From positions 1-49,482 of the IMG/VR virus record IMGVR_UViG_3300031885_000025: a DNA stretch of 49,482 bases, one strand, 5' to 3'. Below are positions 17,238-27,036 of this stretch, piece by piece (within the stretch, counting starts at the first letter, position 1; every line of letters starts with the position of its first letter). The DNA comes from a virus. A program made the translations under genes and the position numbers. The notes under the pieces are model-generated. The model was not told where the DNA came from. It saw nothing but the letters and a program-made list of their open reading frames with translations, and did not search any database.

Positions 17238-18059
17238 ATGTCTTTCAGTAATAGTTTTCCACCATCAGATCCTTCATATGATCCAATTAATGATCCGCTG
17301 AGGGAAGATGCAAGTAGGGAAGGTAATACTGCACAGCCTGATATCATTTCCAACAATCCACAAATGCCATATGGCAAGCGCACTAGGCAACTCATTAGAT
17401 GGCGTGTTCCAAAACTTGGTTTTGTGGATATGTATATAAATCCACAATCGATGGTAATAACTGAAAAAAAAGCTATTTCTAAACAGCGGACAAAAGGTGG
17501 TTTTATTGTTCAGTATTGGGGTGAAGAATTAACCTCAATTAAAATAGAAGGCACTACTGGCGCTTCTGGCATTGAGGGTATAAATGTTCTTAGAAAAGTG
17601 TATAGGGCGGAACAGGATGCTTTTCAGGTGGTAGCACAACAGTTACAAGATAGGGTGCACTCATATTCTGCTGGTGGTAGTATAGCTAACCTTTTGACGG
17701 GTGGTAATAAAGTTGGCCAAAAGATTGGCAGTGCAATCACTGGTTTGCTCGGAGGGTCATCGAATCCGCCGTTATTACCAAGTCTTGGCTCTTTAGCTGT
17801 TTCTGTGGAACTGTTTTATCAGGGCTGGGTATTTAAAGGATTTTTTGAAGATTTTACAGTTACAGAAGCAGTGAATATAGGTGTTGGTATTTTTAACTAT
17901 GTTATGACTTTTACAGTTCTCGACCGTCGTGGCATCCGTAACAATTTTGGTTCTTTTAATAGGACGCCAGCGGTTTTAGACCAAAATGGTAATCCTGTAG
18001 GCTACTATCATTCTGATTATAATAGTACGCCCCTTTCATTTAGTGGGGAAAAGGAATGA
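17238..18059 (+). CDS. Baseplate hub-tube adaptor-like protein
   Basis: A 273-aa protein. The central part reads as a tail-tube-like beta fold: INPQSMVITEKKAISKQRTK, then IVQYWGEELTSIKIEGTTGA, a Gly-rich loop (about 150-180), then a beta hairpin with VELFYQGWVFKGFFEDFTV and a final strand before a disordered tail. This pattern is seen in the small proteins joining tube and hub (T4 gp48/gp54-like, or LysM-bearing adaptors of contractile systems); no LysM is evident here. The gene follows the tape measure and overlaps the big hub gene by 4 bases (ATGA). The role is a reasonable inference, not a motif match. Confidence 0.65.
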   Translation: MSFSNSFPPSDPSYDPINDPLREDASREGNTAQPDIISNNPQMPYGKRTRQLIRWRVPKLGFVDMYINPQSMVITEKKAISKQRTKGGFIVQYWGEELTSIKIEGTTGASGIEGINVLRKVYRAEQDAFQVVAQQLQDRVHSYSAGGSIANLLTGGNKVGQKIGSAITGLLGGSSNPPLLPSLGSLAVSVELFYQGWVFKGFFEDFTVTEAVNIGVGIFNYVMTFTVLDRRGIRNNFGSFNRTPAVLDQNGNPVGYYHSDYNSTPLSFSGEKE

Positions 18060-21000
18060 CGATAATTCTATCAACAACGGCTGATGTTTCAACAAACAAT
18101 GGGCTTAATGTTTTAGGTGCTTTTGGAGATGCTCTTGGAATTTCTGGATTTCCGATGCCAGAAAACAGGAACACTGGGGCCGCTAGCGGTTTGCAGAATT
18201 TTGCCGATAGTATCAATAACACAATTAATGCTCTTACTGGTAAGGCCGAAACAGAGAAGTTTGACCCAAATTTTGTTGGCAGTGGTAGACAAGTAATTGT
18301 TGGTGGTTATATAGAGGGTGGAAAAGTACCACCACTTGAAGAAGCAAGTATCCGTCAGGTGTATAGTCAGACGCCAAATATAAGTGTCATAATAAAGAAA
18401 CGCGCATTCTCATCATTATCACATTTGTATGATCCTACCCTTATGGATTCTGCTGAAATGTGGCTTATGAGAGCTACTAAAAAACTGGTATCCAATAAGT
18501 GCGTCCAAATGGCTCAGTACGAACGACTTTCGAAAATAGCCAAACTTATTGAAAAGGGCGCCTCGGTTGGTGCCATTATGGCATCCATTATAACATCATC
18601 TCTTGATGAAAGTGATGATGGTGATGAACTAAGCGCTTTCACTTCTGCAAGAAGGTTAGAAAAGGCCGCGCTCGATAGACAGCCTGTTCAGATAACTACT
18701 TATTTTGCCGATCCAGATCTTCCAGTATTTGAAGATCTTGGGCCTGGTTCTGGAACATTCGAGATAACAGCAATTAGTGATGTAAGTACAAATCTCAGCA
18801 TAGATGGTGAGGGCAGTTGCAGTTTTAATATTGAAGACCCATATAAGATCCTTATCGTGACTGAAGAGGATATTGAAACAGCATTGCGAGATACTGCACT
18901 TTCTTCTTTTGTGCGTGCAATTAGTTTTGCTGCATCGATGTCATTGGACAATGCACAATCAAAAGATGCGCTATTGTCAGAAAGGCGCCGGGCAAGAAAT
19001 AGGAGTGAAATTAGTTTCACTATCGGCGTAGGTGGAAATTCTGGTGTAATTGCGGTGCTTGATGCGATGGGGTTTCAAATCAATAGTGACAATTTGGATG
19101 ATATTCCAGACAACCAATCGCTTGATAGCTCTGAAAGTGCATTGTTTAAGTCTGTACTTGGATCGTTAGAAATCTACGAACAGGCTATGCGTAAGAATCT
19201 ACTTGACGGAGTTGATGGCACAAATTCCAAAAATATTAAAAGTGAAATGGAGTATACTAGAAAAAGACTCAGATTGTTTTATCTTGGAAAAGCTGTTATA
19301 CAGCCAATGGATGAAATCCATGTTTTCATCGACGGTGCCACGCGAAAATCAGGAGAAGGGGAGGATGTAGAGCAGAACACTGATATTTTCACAGCAACGG
19401 GGGCGTTAGGTGTTGTCGGTAGTATTTTGGGATTACAGGATGAAGCGCAAATAGATGATGATCTTTTACAAGACGAATGGCTTCGTGATGGACAGCATAT
19501 GAAATATGATGATTTTAAACGATTGCGTATGATGCAAACGAGTGGTGAGGGTGGAATGCAGGTGTTCGGTGGACTTGTTAACTCAGTTGCTGATAAATTT
19601 GAAGCTCAAAGTGGAAAACATACATTGATGGTTAGCACAATGTCTAATATGGAATGGTTGAAGCTATCACGGTTTAATAACGAACCATCGCTTGATCAAA
19701 CTCAAGGTATGATCTATGATCCATTAACACCATTCGATTTTGAAACTGACCCCGCGACGGGATTGCCAATAGGAAAGCCCCATCTTAGTGATGCCAACAT
19801 GAAAATATTGAAAGATAGTGGTGGGCTATATTATAATATGCCTCCATTTTCCGGTAGAAAAATTAATCCAGATGAGGAACTTGCAAAAGATTTGAGAGTG
19901 TTTGGTGGTTCGGGTACTAATTTGTATCTGCATGCTCCTGGTTTTGTTTATAAGTGGAAAGAGGGAATAATGACTGCAACATATAATGTTTCGGTTATTG
20001 ATCCATTTGATGAGACAAAAGTCAGTGGAGAACAATTACGTAGGGATGTGGGATGGTTTCCATCCAATACTCCATTTGATAATATGGATTCAGCAAATAT
20101 TATAAGCGTTTTGGTAACTGGACAGCCTTATAATCTCGTCTCATTTATCAAAAGTGCTCAGAATTCTGGGACGTGGATAAAAGATGTTAGCACCAACAAC
20201 GGAAAGGATTTTTTTCACTCATTTCTTGGCATTCAAAGGTCTGTTAATAAAGTGCAAGGAAATTTTGTTCCATTTAAGCATGTCACTACAAATGCGGAGA
20301 TGTTTGCGAAGGCAATCAATTTACAATGGCAGCTGACCGACAGGTCTTCAAAATTTCAACAATTACAGACACAGCAAGCACGCGATAAGGATAGACTAAT
20401 TAGTTTAAATACAATGAGTAGTGATAAAGATTTAACGGCCCAACTTAATAAAAAAGTCAAACAGAGAGACGATGAGATTACAAAAGTGACAGATGATATA
20501 ACCAGATTGACAGACGATGGCAAAGTTCTTAAGGATACCGTTCTAGAATATGCTGGTAACAATATTGTATTTAATGCAACCGCTGGACAAAAACCCTCAA
20601 AAATGTTTGGTGATAGGTTGATACATGCCGTTATGAAACGCAGGGAAAATGTCATACATAATAAAGATAAAGATTATCTAATAGTTTCTGATGATTATGA
20701 CAATGATTATGATATTTTAGCATTTGCACAAAAATTAAAGGATCAGGGGCCTGACATATACAAAAGCACATATCAGGATGTACATCAATTGTGTAAAACC
20801 GTTGCTGCAACACTTGATTTTGAATTTTTCGCAGACAGTCAGGGTAACCTAGTTTTTCGCCCACCACAATATAACAGAACGCCAGCTTCGGTATTGAATA
20901 AGGTGATTTCGCTAAACAGAACATCTGGTATTAAAATATATCCAGATTTTTTAACAAGCTTATTTCAAAGCAGAGAGGAAAGTTTAATTAACGAGATTAT

Positions 21001-22756
21001 TATGACTGAGTGGGAAATTAGATTAAAAGCTGCGCTTCTTGGAAAAACTACTATAGAAGATGTTCAGCAAATGATATTTGGCAACAACTCTTCGTTAGTT
21101 AGTTTCTTCATCACTGACCAGGTTGGCAGTATGAGGGTGGCGGCGAAACGCAGTCAGGCCGATTTTGAAAATGAGCGACAATATTTATATATGGCTGTAA
21201 AGGCTGGTAGTGTTGCTGCCCAGCTTACTCAGCAGAGCACTGGTGCATTTACGCCTATTGGTCAACAGAATCTTCTAAGAAAAGATGCCAAAAATAAAAC
21301 TAATACGGATGTAAGTAAGAGTGAAGCGTATAAGACAGCCCAAAAAGAACTTTTAAATCTGTATGGTCAAAAGCCGAGTGATGGCGATTCATATGAAAAG
21401 GTAAAAGTCGGCGTAATGCGTAATGGCGTGTCTACACCCGAAACCGACATTAATCGAATAATTGGTGATATAGCGTCTTTGGTGAGCAGTCGTACGAAAT
21501 TGATGCAAATGCTGGATAAGGCAATGGATCAAAATATGGAAATAGGTTCCATCTCTAAAGATGGTGGTAAAACAATTACTCAACAGCCATTACAGAGCAC
21601 ATTAGATGTAAATTCAGGACTTTATTTAAAGCTGATTGAAGATGATACGAAAAATGTTCTTGGTCATATGTCAGGGTCAAGATTTATTATAAAAGATGAA
21701 GATATTATTAGTTCCCAATATACCGAAAATGCGCCCGAAATTACTGTAGCGACTGTGAATGGGACACAGCCACTAGTTGGTGAGGGTGGCGGTATGCTTG
21801 CGTCGTATCCCCAATATAAAGCATATGGGGTCGATTTTGATCTGTGGCGACAGTATGGTTTTCGTGGCGAGAAAGATTTTGATAGACCTTTTTTGTGGAG
21901 TGCGGAACAACAGTGTGCTCCATATGCCGTTATGCTTCTTTCTAGGCAGAGAAAAGATATTGTAAAAGGAACCATCACTGTCCGTGGAAATGAATTTTAT
22001 CAATTGGGTGATGTCGTTTATATACAGGAAAGACAAATGCTCTATTATGTTTGGAAAGTATCTCATCAATTTACTTATGGATCACAATTTCAAACTACGC
22101 TTGATCTTAGATATGGTCATCCACCTGGTGAATATATTGCAACACCGCTTGATGTAATAGGTAAAAATTTAATCCTTGGTGGTTCGATTCAAAACTCTTT
22201 CAGAATGAGGAGAGAAATAATTAAGTCAGCACAGGTACTTGCTACGATTCAATTTGATAAGGGTAGTAAAGAACTATTAAAAGGGCAGTATGCTATTAGG
22301 AATTATGGCGAATTAAAAAACGCTTCAGAGCTGGCGCGTGGTGATATTACCGCCAAAGATGCAAAAAAGAGTTCGAGAGTGTATATACTTGCGTTTGGTG
22401 GGGACAAAAACGAACAACAAACGCGTATGGAGCAGATAGAGGGGTGGTTACTTAATCCACAATCCCCAACCGAAGCTAATAATGATGTAGGAATTGGTGG
22501 TGTGGGCAAAAATTCTGATGCCAAAACCCAAGCGCAACATAATATTGAGTCTGCTAAATATCAAATACCATTTGCCGTAATAAAAAGAAAGTTAATAAGA
22601 CAATTTACAGATGCAAAAGATCTTTCGGATGAAGAAAAGGAATCATTAAATGAAGGTATTGTGGCTAGCGAAAAAACAATGATGTTGGATAAAAAGCTTG
22701 AAAATGTTATTGAAATAAGGTTGCGACAACCACCACATGATGGCTGGAGTGATTGA
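18056..22756 (+). CDS. Very large baseplate hub protein
   Basis: A 1566-aa protein. Two regions resemble hub (T4 gp27/XkdQ-type) halves: about residues 235-290 (FEITAISDVSTNLSIDGEGS...IEDPYKIL) and about 1280-1380 (PYAVMLLSRQRKDIVKGTIT, then GNEFYQLGDVVYI and an FQTTLDLRYGHPPGEYI segment). Between them are a charged coiled coil (about 751-832) and other insertions, so the hub is about four times the size of T4 gp27 (~390 aa). It forms the ring on which tube, spike and wedges meet. I see no peptidoglycan hydrolase motif. It overlaps the downstream spike gene by 1 base (TGATG). Confidence 0.78.
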   Translation: MTIILSTTADVSTNNGLNVLGAFGDALGISGFPMPENRNTGAASGLQNFADSINNTINALTGKAETEKFDPNFVGSGRQVIVGGYIEGGKVPPLEEASIRQVYSQTPNISVIIKKRAFSSLSHLYDPTLMDSAEMWLMRATKKLVSNKCVQMAQYERLSKIAKLIEKGASVGAIMASIITSSLDESDDGDELSAFTSARRLEKAALDRQPVQITTYFADPDLPVFEDLGPGSGTFEITAISDVSTNLSIDGEGSCSFNIEDPYKILIVTEEDIETALRDTALSSFVRAISFAASMSLDNAQSKDALLSERRRARNRSEISFTIGVGGNSGVIAVLDAMGFQINSDNLDDIPDNQSLDSSESALFKSVLGSLEIYEQAMRKNLLDGVDGTNSKNIKSEMEYTRKRLRLFYLGKAVIQPMDEIHVFIDGATRKSGEGEDVEQNTDIFTATGALGVVGSILGLQDEAQIDDDLLQDEWLRDGQHMKYDDFKRLRMMQTSGEGGMQVFGGLVNSVADKFEAQSGKHTLMVSTMSNMEWLKLSRFNNEPSLDQTQGMIYDPLTPFDFETDPATGLPIGKPHLSDANMKILKDSGGLYYNMPPFSGRKINPDEELAKDLRVFGGSGTNLYLHAPGFVYKWKEGIMTATYNVSVIDPFDETKVSGEQLRRDVGWFPSNTPFDNMDSANIISVLVTGQPYNLVSFIKSAQNSGTWIKDVSTNNGKDFFHSFLGIQRSVNKVQGNFVPFKHVTTNAEMFAKAINLQWQLTDRSSKFQQLQTQQARDKDRLISLNTMSSDKDLTAQLNKKVKQRDDEITKVTDDITRLTDDGKVLKDTVLEYAGNNIVFNATAGQKPSKMFGDRLIHAVMKRRENVIHNKDKDYLIVSDDYDNDYDILAFAQKLKDQGPDIYKSTYQDVHQLCKTVAATLDFEFFADSQGNLVFRPPQYNRTPASVLNKVISLNRTSGIKIYPDFLTSLFQSREESLINEIIMTEWEIRLKAALLGKTTIEDVQQMIFGNNSSLVSFFITDQVGSMRVAAKRSQADFENERQYLYMAVKAGSVAAQLTQQSTGAFTPIGQQNLLRKDAKNKTNTDVSKSEAYKTAQKELLNLYGQKPSDGDSYEKVKVGVMRNGVSTPETDINRIIGDIASLVSSRTKLMQMLDKAMDQNMEIGSISKDGGKTITQQPLQSTLDVNSGLYLKLIEDDTKNVLGHMSGSRFIIKDEDIISSQYTENAPEITVATVNGTQPLVGEGGGMLASYPQYKAYGVDFDLWRQYGFRGEKDFDRPFLWSAEQQCAPYAVMLLSRQRKDIVKGTITVRGNEFYQLGDVVYIQERQMLYYVWKVSHQFTYGSQFQTTLDLRYGHPPGEYIATPLDVIGKNLILGGSIQNSFRMRREIIKSAQVLATIQFDKGSKELLKGQYAIRNYGELKNASELARGDITAKDAKKSSRVYILAFGGDKNEQQTRMEQIEGWLLNPQSPTEANNDVGIGGVGKNSDAKTQAQHNIESAKYQIPFAVIKRKLIRQFTDAKDLSDEEKESLNEGIVASEKTMMLDKKLENVIEIRLRQPPHDGWSD

Positions 22757-25002
22757 TGACAAGAGAAATTTCTAATAATATTAGACTTGCAACAGTTACT
22801 GATATAGACCATAATGCTGGTATCGCATACATTAAATGGCTTGATCAGAGCACTGATGGGCCTTCAATTCCGATTCCACACCCATATGCTGGCCGAAGTG
22901 GTGAAGGTATTTTTGTAGGATTACAAGTTGGAAGTATCGTAACTCTCGGTATGGCCTCTTATGAAAGGTATGTCCCGATTTCTGTAATTCCGCCACCAGC
23001 CTATTATGGTGGTGATATGTCGGGCGTATCCGAGGCGTCATTTGATGCTGTAGGGTTTCCACAAATTGAAGAAGGTGATATCGTCATACAGGGGGTCGGT
23101 GGCGGACAGTTTAGATTTAATAATGACAACAGTGTTATTCTTATTACGGCATTCGGTGAGGGAACAGCCTTTGGTGGTGATTCTGATGATTCACATAGGT
23201 GTTCTATCACGACTGACTCTCCTGTAGCATATTCTGTATCTAATGCAGGATTATATGCAAAAGGAATTGTTAGAAGGGATGTAAGAATTACTGAAGGTGA
23301 AGATGATTTTACAGATTTTTTGAACGATATATATTCAGAACAGGCGCTAGAAGAGGTGGGACTAGACCCACAGAGACAAGTTATCTATATGTCCAAAAAT
23401 CCGACTGCTGGAGGGGCTAGCAAGACAGAAGAAAGACATACACGAAATCCTGGACTAATGGAAGAAAGGCAGATACTATTAGAATGTGGTAGGAAATGGC
23501 AAGTTGGTAATTATCAAGATGAATTAGAAAGGCGAATGGAAAACAGTGAAACAGCTACACTCGGTAATTATATGGATCGTGGGGCTAGGCGCAGTGCTGT
23601 TCTTGGGTTATCTTTAACCAACCCAAATGAATTATTTGAGGAAGTTAAAGGCACCTTAATCGACATATTTGGTAATTTTGTTGATATTAATAGGGAAATT
23701 ATTCCAGTGCCCTCTGGAGAAAAACCAGAAGATTTTCTAATAAACGCGATGGAAAAATTGCGTCATACTGTGGCTTTTCATTTAGAATTAAACACCAGAA
23801 AGGGTTGGAGATATGACGAAGAATATAGTAATACAAAAAAACCTATTTTATTAAAAGACCCTCCTAATCTATTTTCTGTTGCAAATAGTGCCCGTGATCG
23901 TAGTAGGTGGTTTGTAGATATAGATAAAGAGGGTCTTACAAAAATCAATATCCCAGCAACTTCAGAGACTGGTAATATTCCAGCACTTGTTAGATATGAG
24001 ACATCTAGTGCAATTGAGGTTGATAATAGTGGTCACCCACAAAAAGAAGCCAGAAAAAATCCCAGCCTGTTGTACAGAAACGAGGCAAACAAGGATATTT
24101 TTCTTGATCAGTTCGGTCCCGGTGGTATTAAAATATTAGATGATAAGGAAAAACCCAATATTAGCAATAGGTTGGCCGGAGAGAGTGGGAATTGGTTAGA
24201 TGGAAGTGGCGAAAGGAAAGTTCAACCAGAATATATAGAGGCTGGCACGGCATTTCATGATATTACGCGTACTGCCTTAGCATTATTGAAGGAAAATATC
24301 AATATAGTTGCATCAACTATGGTGGAAGAAAACCCACCAACGCCTGAGGAAGGATATCAAGCTATGTCGTCAGAGGTAGATCCAAGAGTACGAAACGCTG
24401 ATCCAGTCCCCGCAAAAAGAGATCCCAAAACAGGCCTTGTGAGTGATCAGCCAAATGCTGGCGGAAGAAGTATGCAGGTAAACCTTGATGGTAGTTTGGA
24501 AATGTCTATTGGTGCTAACACGATAGATAGAGTTTCCCTGACGCTAGATACGGCTGGGGCCATAGTGTCTCGTCTAGGACGCGACAGATTTGGGAGAAGT
24601 GTCGTTATGCAGACTGACGGAACGATCGCTATAGAGGTCGGTGGTTTCGATTTTATTGGAGAGGGTTCTAAAGATGGTGCCGATTCCCGTTTTGTAGGCA
24701 GGGGTGATGTTAGAAAAAATTCACTACCAAGCGATCCAAACAGATTTAAAAGTGGAAAAATAGTAATCAGACTAAGAAGAGCAAATACCGATAACAGTGG
24801 CCCAGACCAGGACAATGACGATAGCCTGCTAATCTTAGACGAGACGGGTATGACTATACAATCAGCTGGCAGGCTGAATCTAATAAGCGAGCAGGATATG
24901 GTACTAACAAGCAAAAGTCGTATTATATTAGATGCTGAGCAGGTTCAGGCATATAAGGGCAATATGGCACGATTTATGATTAAGACTCCACGACCGATGT
25001 AA
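22756..25002 (+). CDS. Central spike (gp5/gpV/VgrG-like) with OB-fold and beta-helix tip
   Basis: A 748-aa protein from ATG 22756; an in-frame TTG three bases earlier is less likely. Residues about 5-80 look like the OB-fold of gp5/gpV spikes: RLATVTDIDHNAGIAYIKWL, then a loop, then GEGIFVGLQVGSIVTLGMAS. The middle is charged and variable. From about residue 580 short polar strands repeat (RLGRDRFGRSVVMQTDGTIA, RLNLISEQDMVLTSKSRIIL), the usual sign of a trimeric beta-helix or prism needle that pierces the host envelope. Its position after the hub fits exactly. No lysozyme domain is visible. Confidence 0.75.
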   Translation: MTREISNNIRLATVTDIDHNAGIAYIKWLDQSTDGPSIPIPHPYAGRSGEGIFVGLQVGSIVTLGMASYERYVPISVIPPPAYYGGDMSGVSEASFDAVGFPQIEEGDIVIQGVGGGQFRFNNDNSVILITAFGEGTAFGGDSDDSHRCSITTDSPVAYSVSNAGLYAKGIVRRDVRITEGEDDFTDFLNDIYSEQALEEVGLDPQRQVIYMSKNPTAGGASKTEERHTRNPGLMEERQILLECGRKWQVGNYQDELERRMENSETATLGNYMDRGARRSAVLGLSLTNPNELFEEVKGTLIDIFGNFVDINREIIPVPSGEKPEDFLINAMEKLRHTVAFHLELNTRKGWRYDEEYSNTKKPILLKDPPNLFSVANSARDRSRWFVDIDKEGLTKINIPATSETGNIPALVRYETSSAIEVDNSGHPQKEARKNPSLLYRNEANKDIFLDQFGPGGIKILDDKEKPNISNRLAGESGNWLDGSGERKVQPEYIEAGTAFHDITRTALALLKENINIVASTMVEENPPTPEEGYQAMSSEVDPRVRNADPVPAKRDPKTGLVSDQPNAGGRSMQVNLDGSLEMSIGANTIDRVSLTLDTAGAIVSRLGRDRFGRSVVMQTDGTIAIEVGGFDFIGEGSKDGADSRFVGRGDVRKNSLPSDPNRFKSGKIVIRLRRANTDNSGPDQDNDDSLLILDETGMTIQSAGRLNLISEQDMVLTSKSRIILDAEQVQAYKGNMARFMIKTPRPM

Positions 25003-25012
25003 AAGGTAGAAA

Positions 25013-27031
25013 ATGACAGCACCTAATAATCCCATACAATTCCCATTACCAGCAGCTGGCTCACAACCAATGACTTATCCAGAGTTATTGGATAAGTTGC
25101 AGTGTACTTGTTCTGGTGGTGCACAGATTAAAGCTTCGCCACAGCCAGTGCCTGGAATGAACATTGGTGATGTTATTGCGCAACACGCTCAATATCTTTC
25201 AACATTCACTTCGGTGTATGGTATGATAACGGTCGTGTTACGAATGATTTCTTGTATCATTGATGTGCTTTGTGCACTTGTCAATCCATTTGCGGTATTG
25301 GCGGCAATCCTTAAATTATTTGGCACCTGTTTGCCCGATTTTTTGCTGATATTTCCACAATTTGCAATACCTTCGATTATTATCTGTATTATCAAGATCG
25401 TATTGGCAATCGTTCAGTATATCATTACGGTAATCGTCCCCGTTATTATGGATATCATTAACAACGTCAAAATGCTGATTAATGCGTTTAAGTCTTTCAA
25501 TCAAGACTCTATTGCGGCAGTGTCTTTTAAGATTGTTGCCTTGATAAAAGAATTGTACAATATTATTGGAATTTTGTCAGTTTTGGGTGCTCTTTTTCTT
25601 ATGATTAAGGCGTTGTTATCTATGGGGATTAGCATCCCGTGTGGTGGCTCAAGTGACTGTTGTAACGAAGACAATTGCCCAGAGTTTATTAGGGACAATA
25701 CTGTTGTTAGTGGGTCTGATGGCCAATTTAGTGTCGTCACATACCCAGCAACTATTCCACCTACATATCAACTGTATTTCAGTTCTCCATCAAATACAAC
25801 AAACTTTCTGAGCATAAGAGAATCTTTTCCACAAGGGTTGGATTATTCGAAATTTGATGGATATGAGACCGTGCCGTACTATGTAGAAGTTGCTGGTTCA
25901 AGATATGCTGCAACATCGGTCAGTGATCATGGCATATTGAGTTTGTCTCGCATATCACAAACTATGAATAATGATGGTTATCTATCCAATAGAACTGGCC
26001 CAGTAGCCACGCCAACTATTATAGCACCCGCTCGTTATATCAGGTTTGGCACAAAAACAGAAGCCTTTGACCCGACTTATATTGGAGCATATGTACAATT
26101 AGAAGATACTACTAACACAACAAACACTGGTATATGGGAAATTGTTGGAGTATATGACGCGTATAATGTGATGTTAGACAAGGGCAAAGATTGGGATCCA
26201 GATCCGATGGTAGCTCCATATATTGAATTAGATCCTGAGCCATTTGTTAACTGGTATGTTGTGCCATTTGGTGGGCCAATAGCATTTAGATTCCACATTA
26301 ATCATATCGAATTAATACGGTATGGCATAATAGGTGTGGGTTGTCATCCAGCAGTACAAGTAACAATGGCTGGCCTCAGGAATAGATTTCCAGATGCTAG
26401 TGATATAGTTCTACCCGACTTACCTGATTTTGACAAGCTTGTGAGTGATTGTAATGCCTGTATAGAACAGGTTGGTCCGATAGATGTTGATACGCAATAT
26501 GTTTTGGATAATTACAATATGATAGCGGCAAATGCTCCTGGTGCTGTTTTGTGTGTAGTGGGTGCGCTTGGCAAGTTTCAGTCTGAGATGACCAGCTATG
26601 TGAAAGAGATTTATCCCAGGATATTTAGTCCTGAAAAAAGTAAATTCTCGGCCGACCCATTAGTTGAAATTGTTGGCAATAAGATAACGGCAACCGTAAT
26701 TCCATACGACATATACGGCGCAAAACTGGCAAGTACATTGCCTCCTGGGATCATAAGTGTGCAGGTATTAACGGATGCTGGTGAGATAGGTTCTACAGTT
26801 GAAATCCTTGACGCATATGGAAATTCTACTGGCGCTTTTGAGGCAAAAATAACTAGCCCAGTGGCACTTACGGCTAATTTGACGGCACAGGTTGCGGACA
26901 AATTTGTCAGCTATTTCAATGGTTATAATCTTATACCCCAAATTGTAACAGTTAAATTTGTTGAGCCGTATGTTGTTGGTAAGCGTGATGAGGCTTCTCC
27001 TGAGCCGCTTGGAAGAAGTACTGGGAGATAA
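25013..27031 (+). CDS. Virion-locus protein with long hydrophobic helices (possible membrane channel)
   Basis: A 672-aa protein of unknown family. Residues about 70-105, 108-150 and 168-205 are long stretches of Ile/Leu/Val/Ala with few charges, enough for several membrane-spanning helices. Residues 31-33 (CTC) and 210-222 (four Cys) flank this block. From about 230 the chain becomes beta-rich, with DGY-containing turns and an Ig-like end (about 560-650). It sits between the spike and the wedge genes, so it is probably carried in the baseplate. A protein held at the tail tip that inserts into the host membrane on contact would fit, but this is inference. Confidence 0.7.
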   Translation: MTAPNNPIQFPLPAAGSQPMTYPELLDKLQCTCSGGAQIKASPQPVPGMNIGDVIAQHAQYLSTFTSVYGMITVVLRMISCIIDVLCALVNPFAVLAAILKLFGTCLPDFLLIFPQFAIPSIIICIIKIVLAIVQYIITVIVPVIMDIINNVKMLINAFKSFNQDSIAAVSFKIVALIKELYNIIGILSVLGALFLMIKALLSMGISIPCGGSSDCCNEDNCPEFIRDNTVVSGSDGQFSVVTYPATIPPTYQLYFSSPSNTTNFLSIRESFPQGLDYSKFDGYETVPYYVEVAGSRYAATSVSDHGILSLSRISQTMNNDGYLSNRTGPVATPTIIAPARYIRFGTKTEAFDPTYIGAYVQLEDTTNTTNTGIWEIVGVYDAYNVMLDKGKDWDPDPMVAPYIELDPEPFVNWYVVPFGGPIAFRFHINHIELIRYGIIGVGCHPAVQVTMAGLRNRFPDASDIVLPDLPDFDKLVSDCNACIEQVGPIDVDTQYVLDNYNMIAANAPGAVLCVVGALGKFQSEMTSYVKEIYPRIFSPEKSKFSADPLVEIVGNKITATVIPYDIYGAKLASTLPPGIISVQVLTDAGEIGSTVEILDAYGNSTGAFEAKITSPVALTANLTAQVADKFVSYFNGYNLIPQIVTVKFVEPYVVGKRDEASPEPLGRSTGR

Positions 27032-27036
27032 TAATC

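Noticed and set aside
25013-27031. Holin/lysis role for the hydrophobic baseplate-locus protein
   Set aside because: At 672 aa with a large beta-rich C-terminal part it is far too big for a holin and sits among virion genes.
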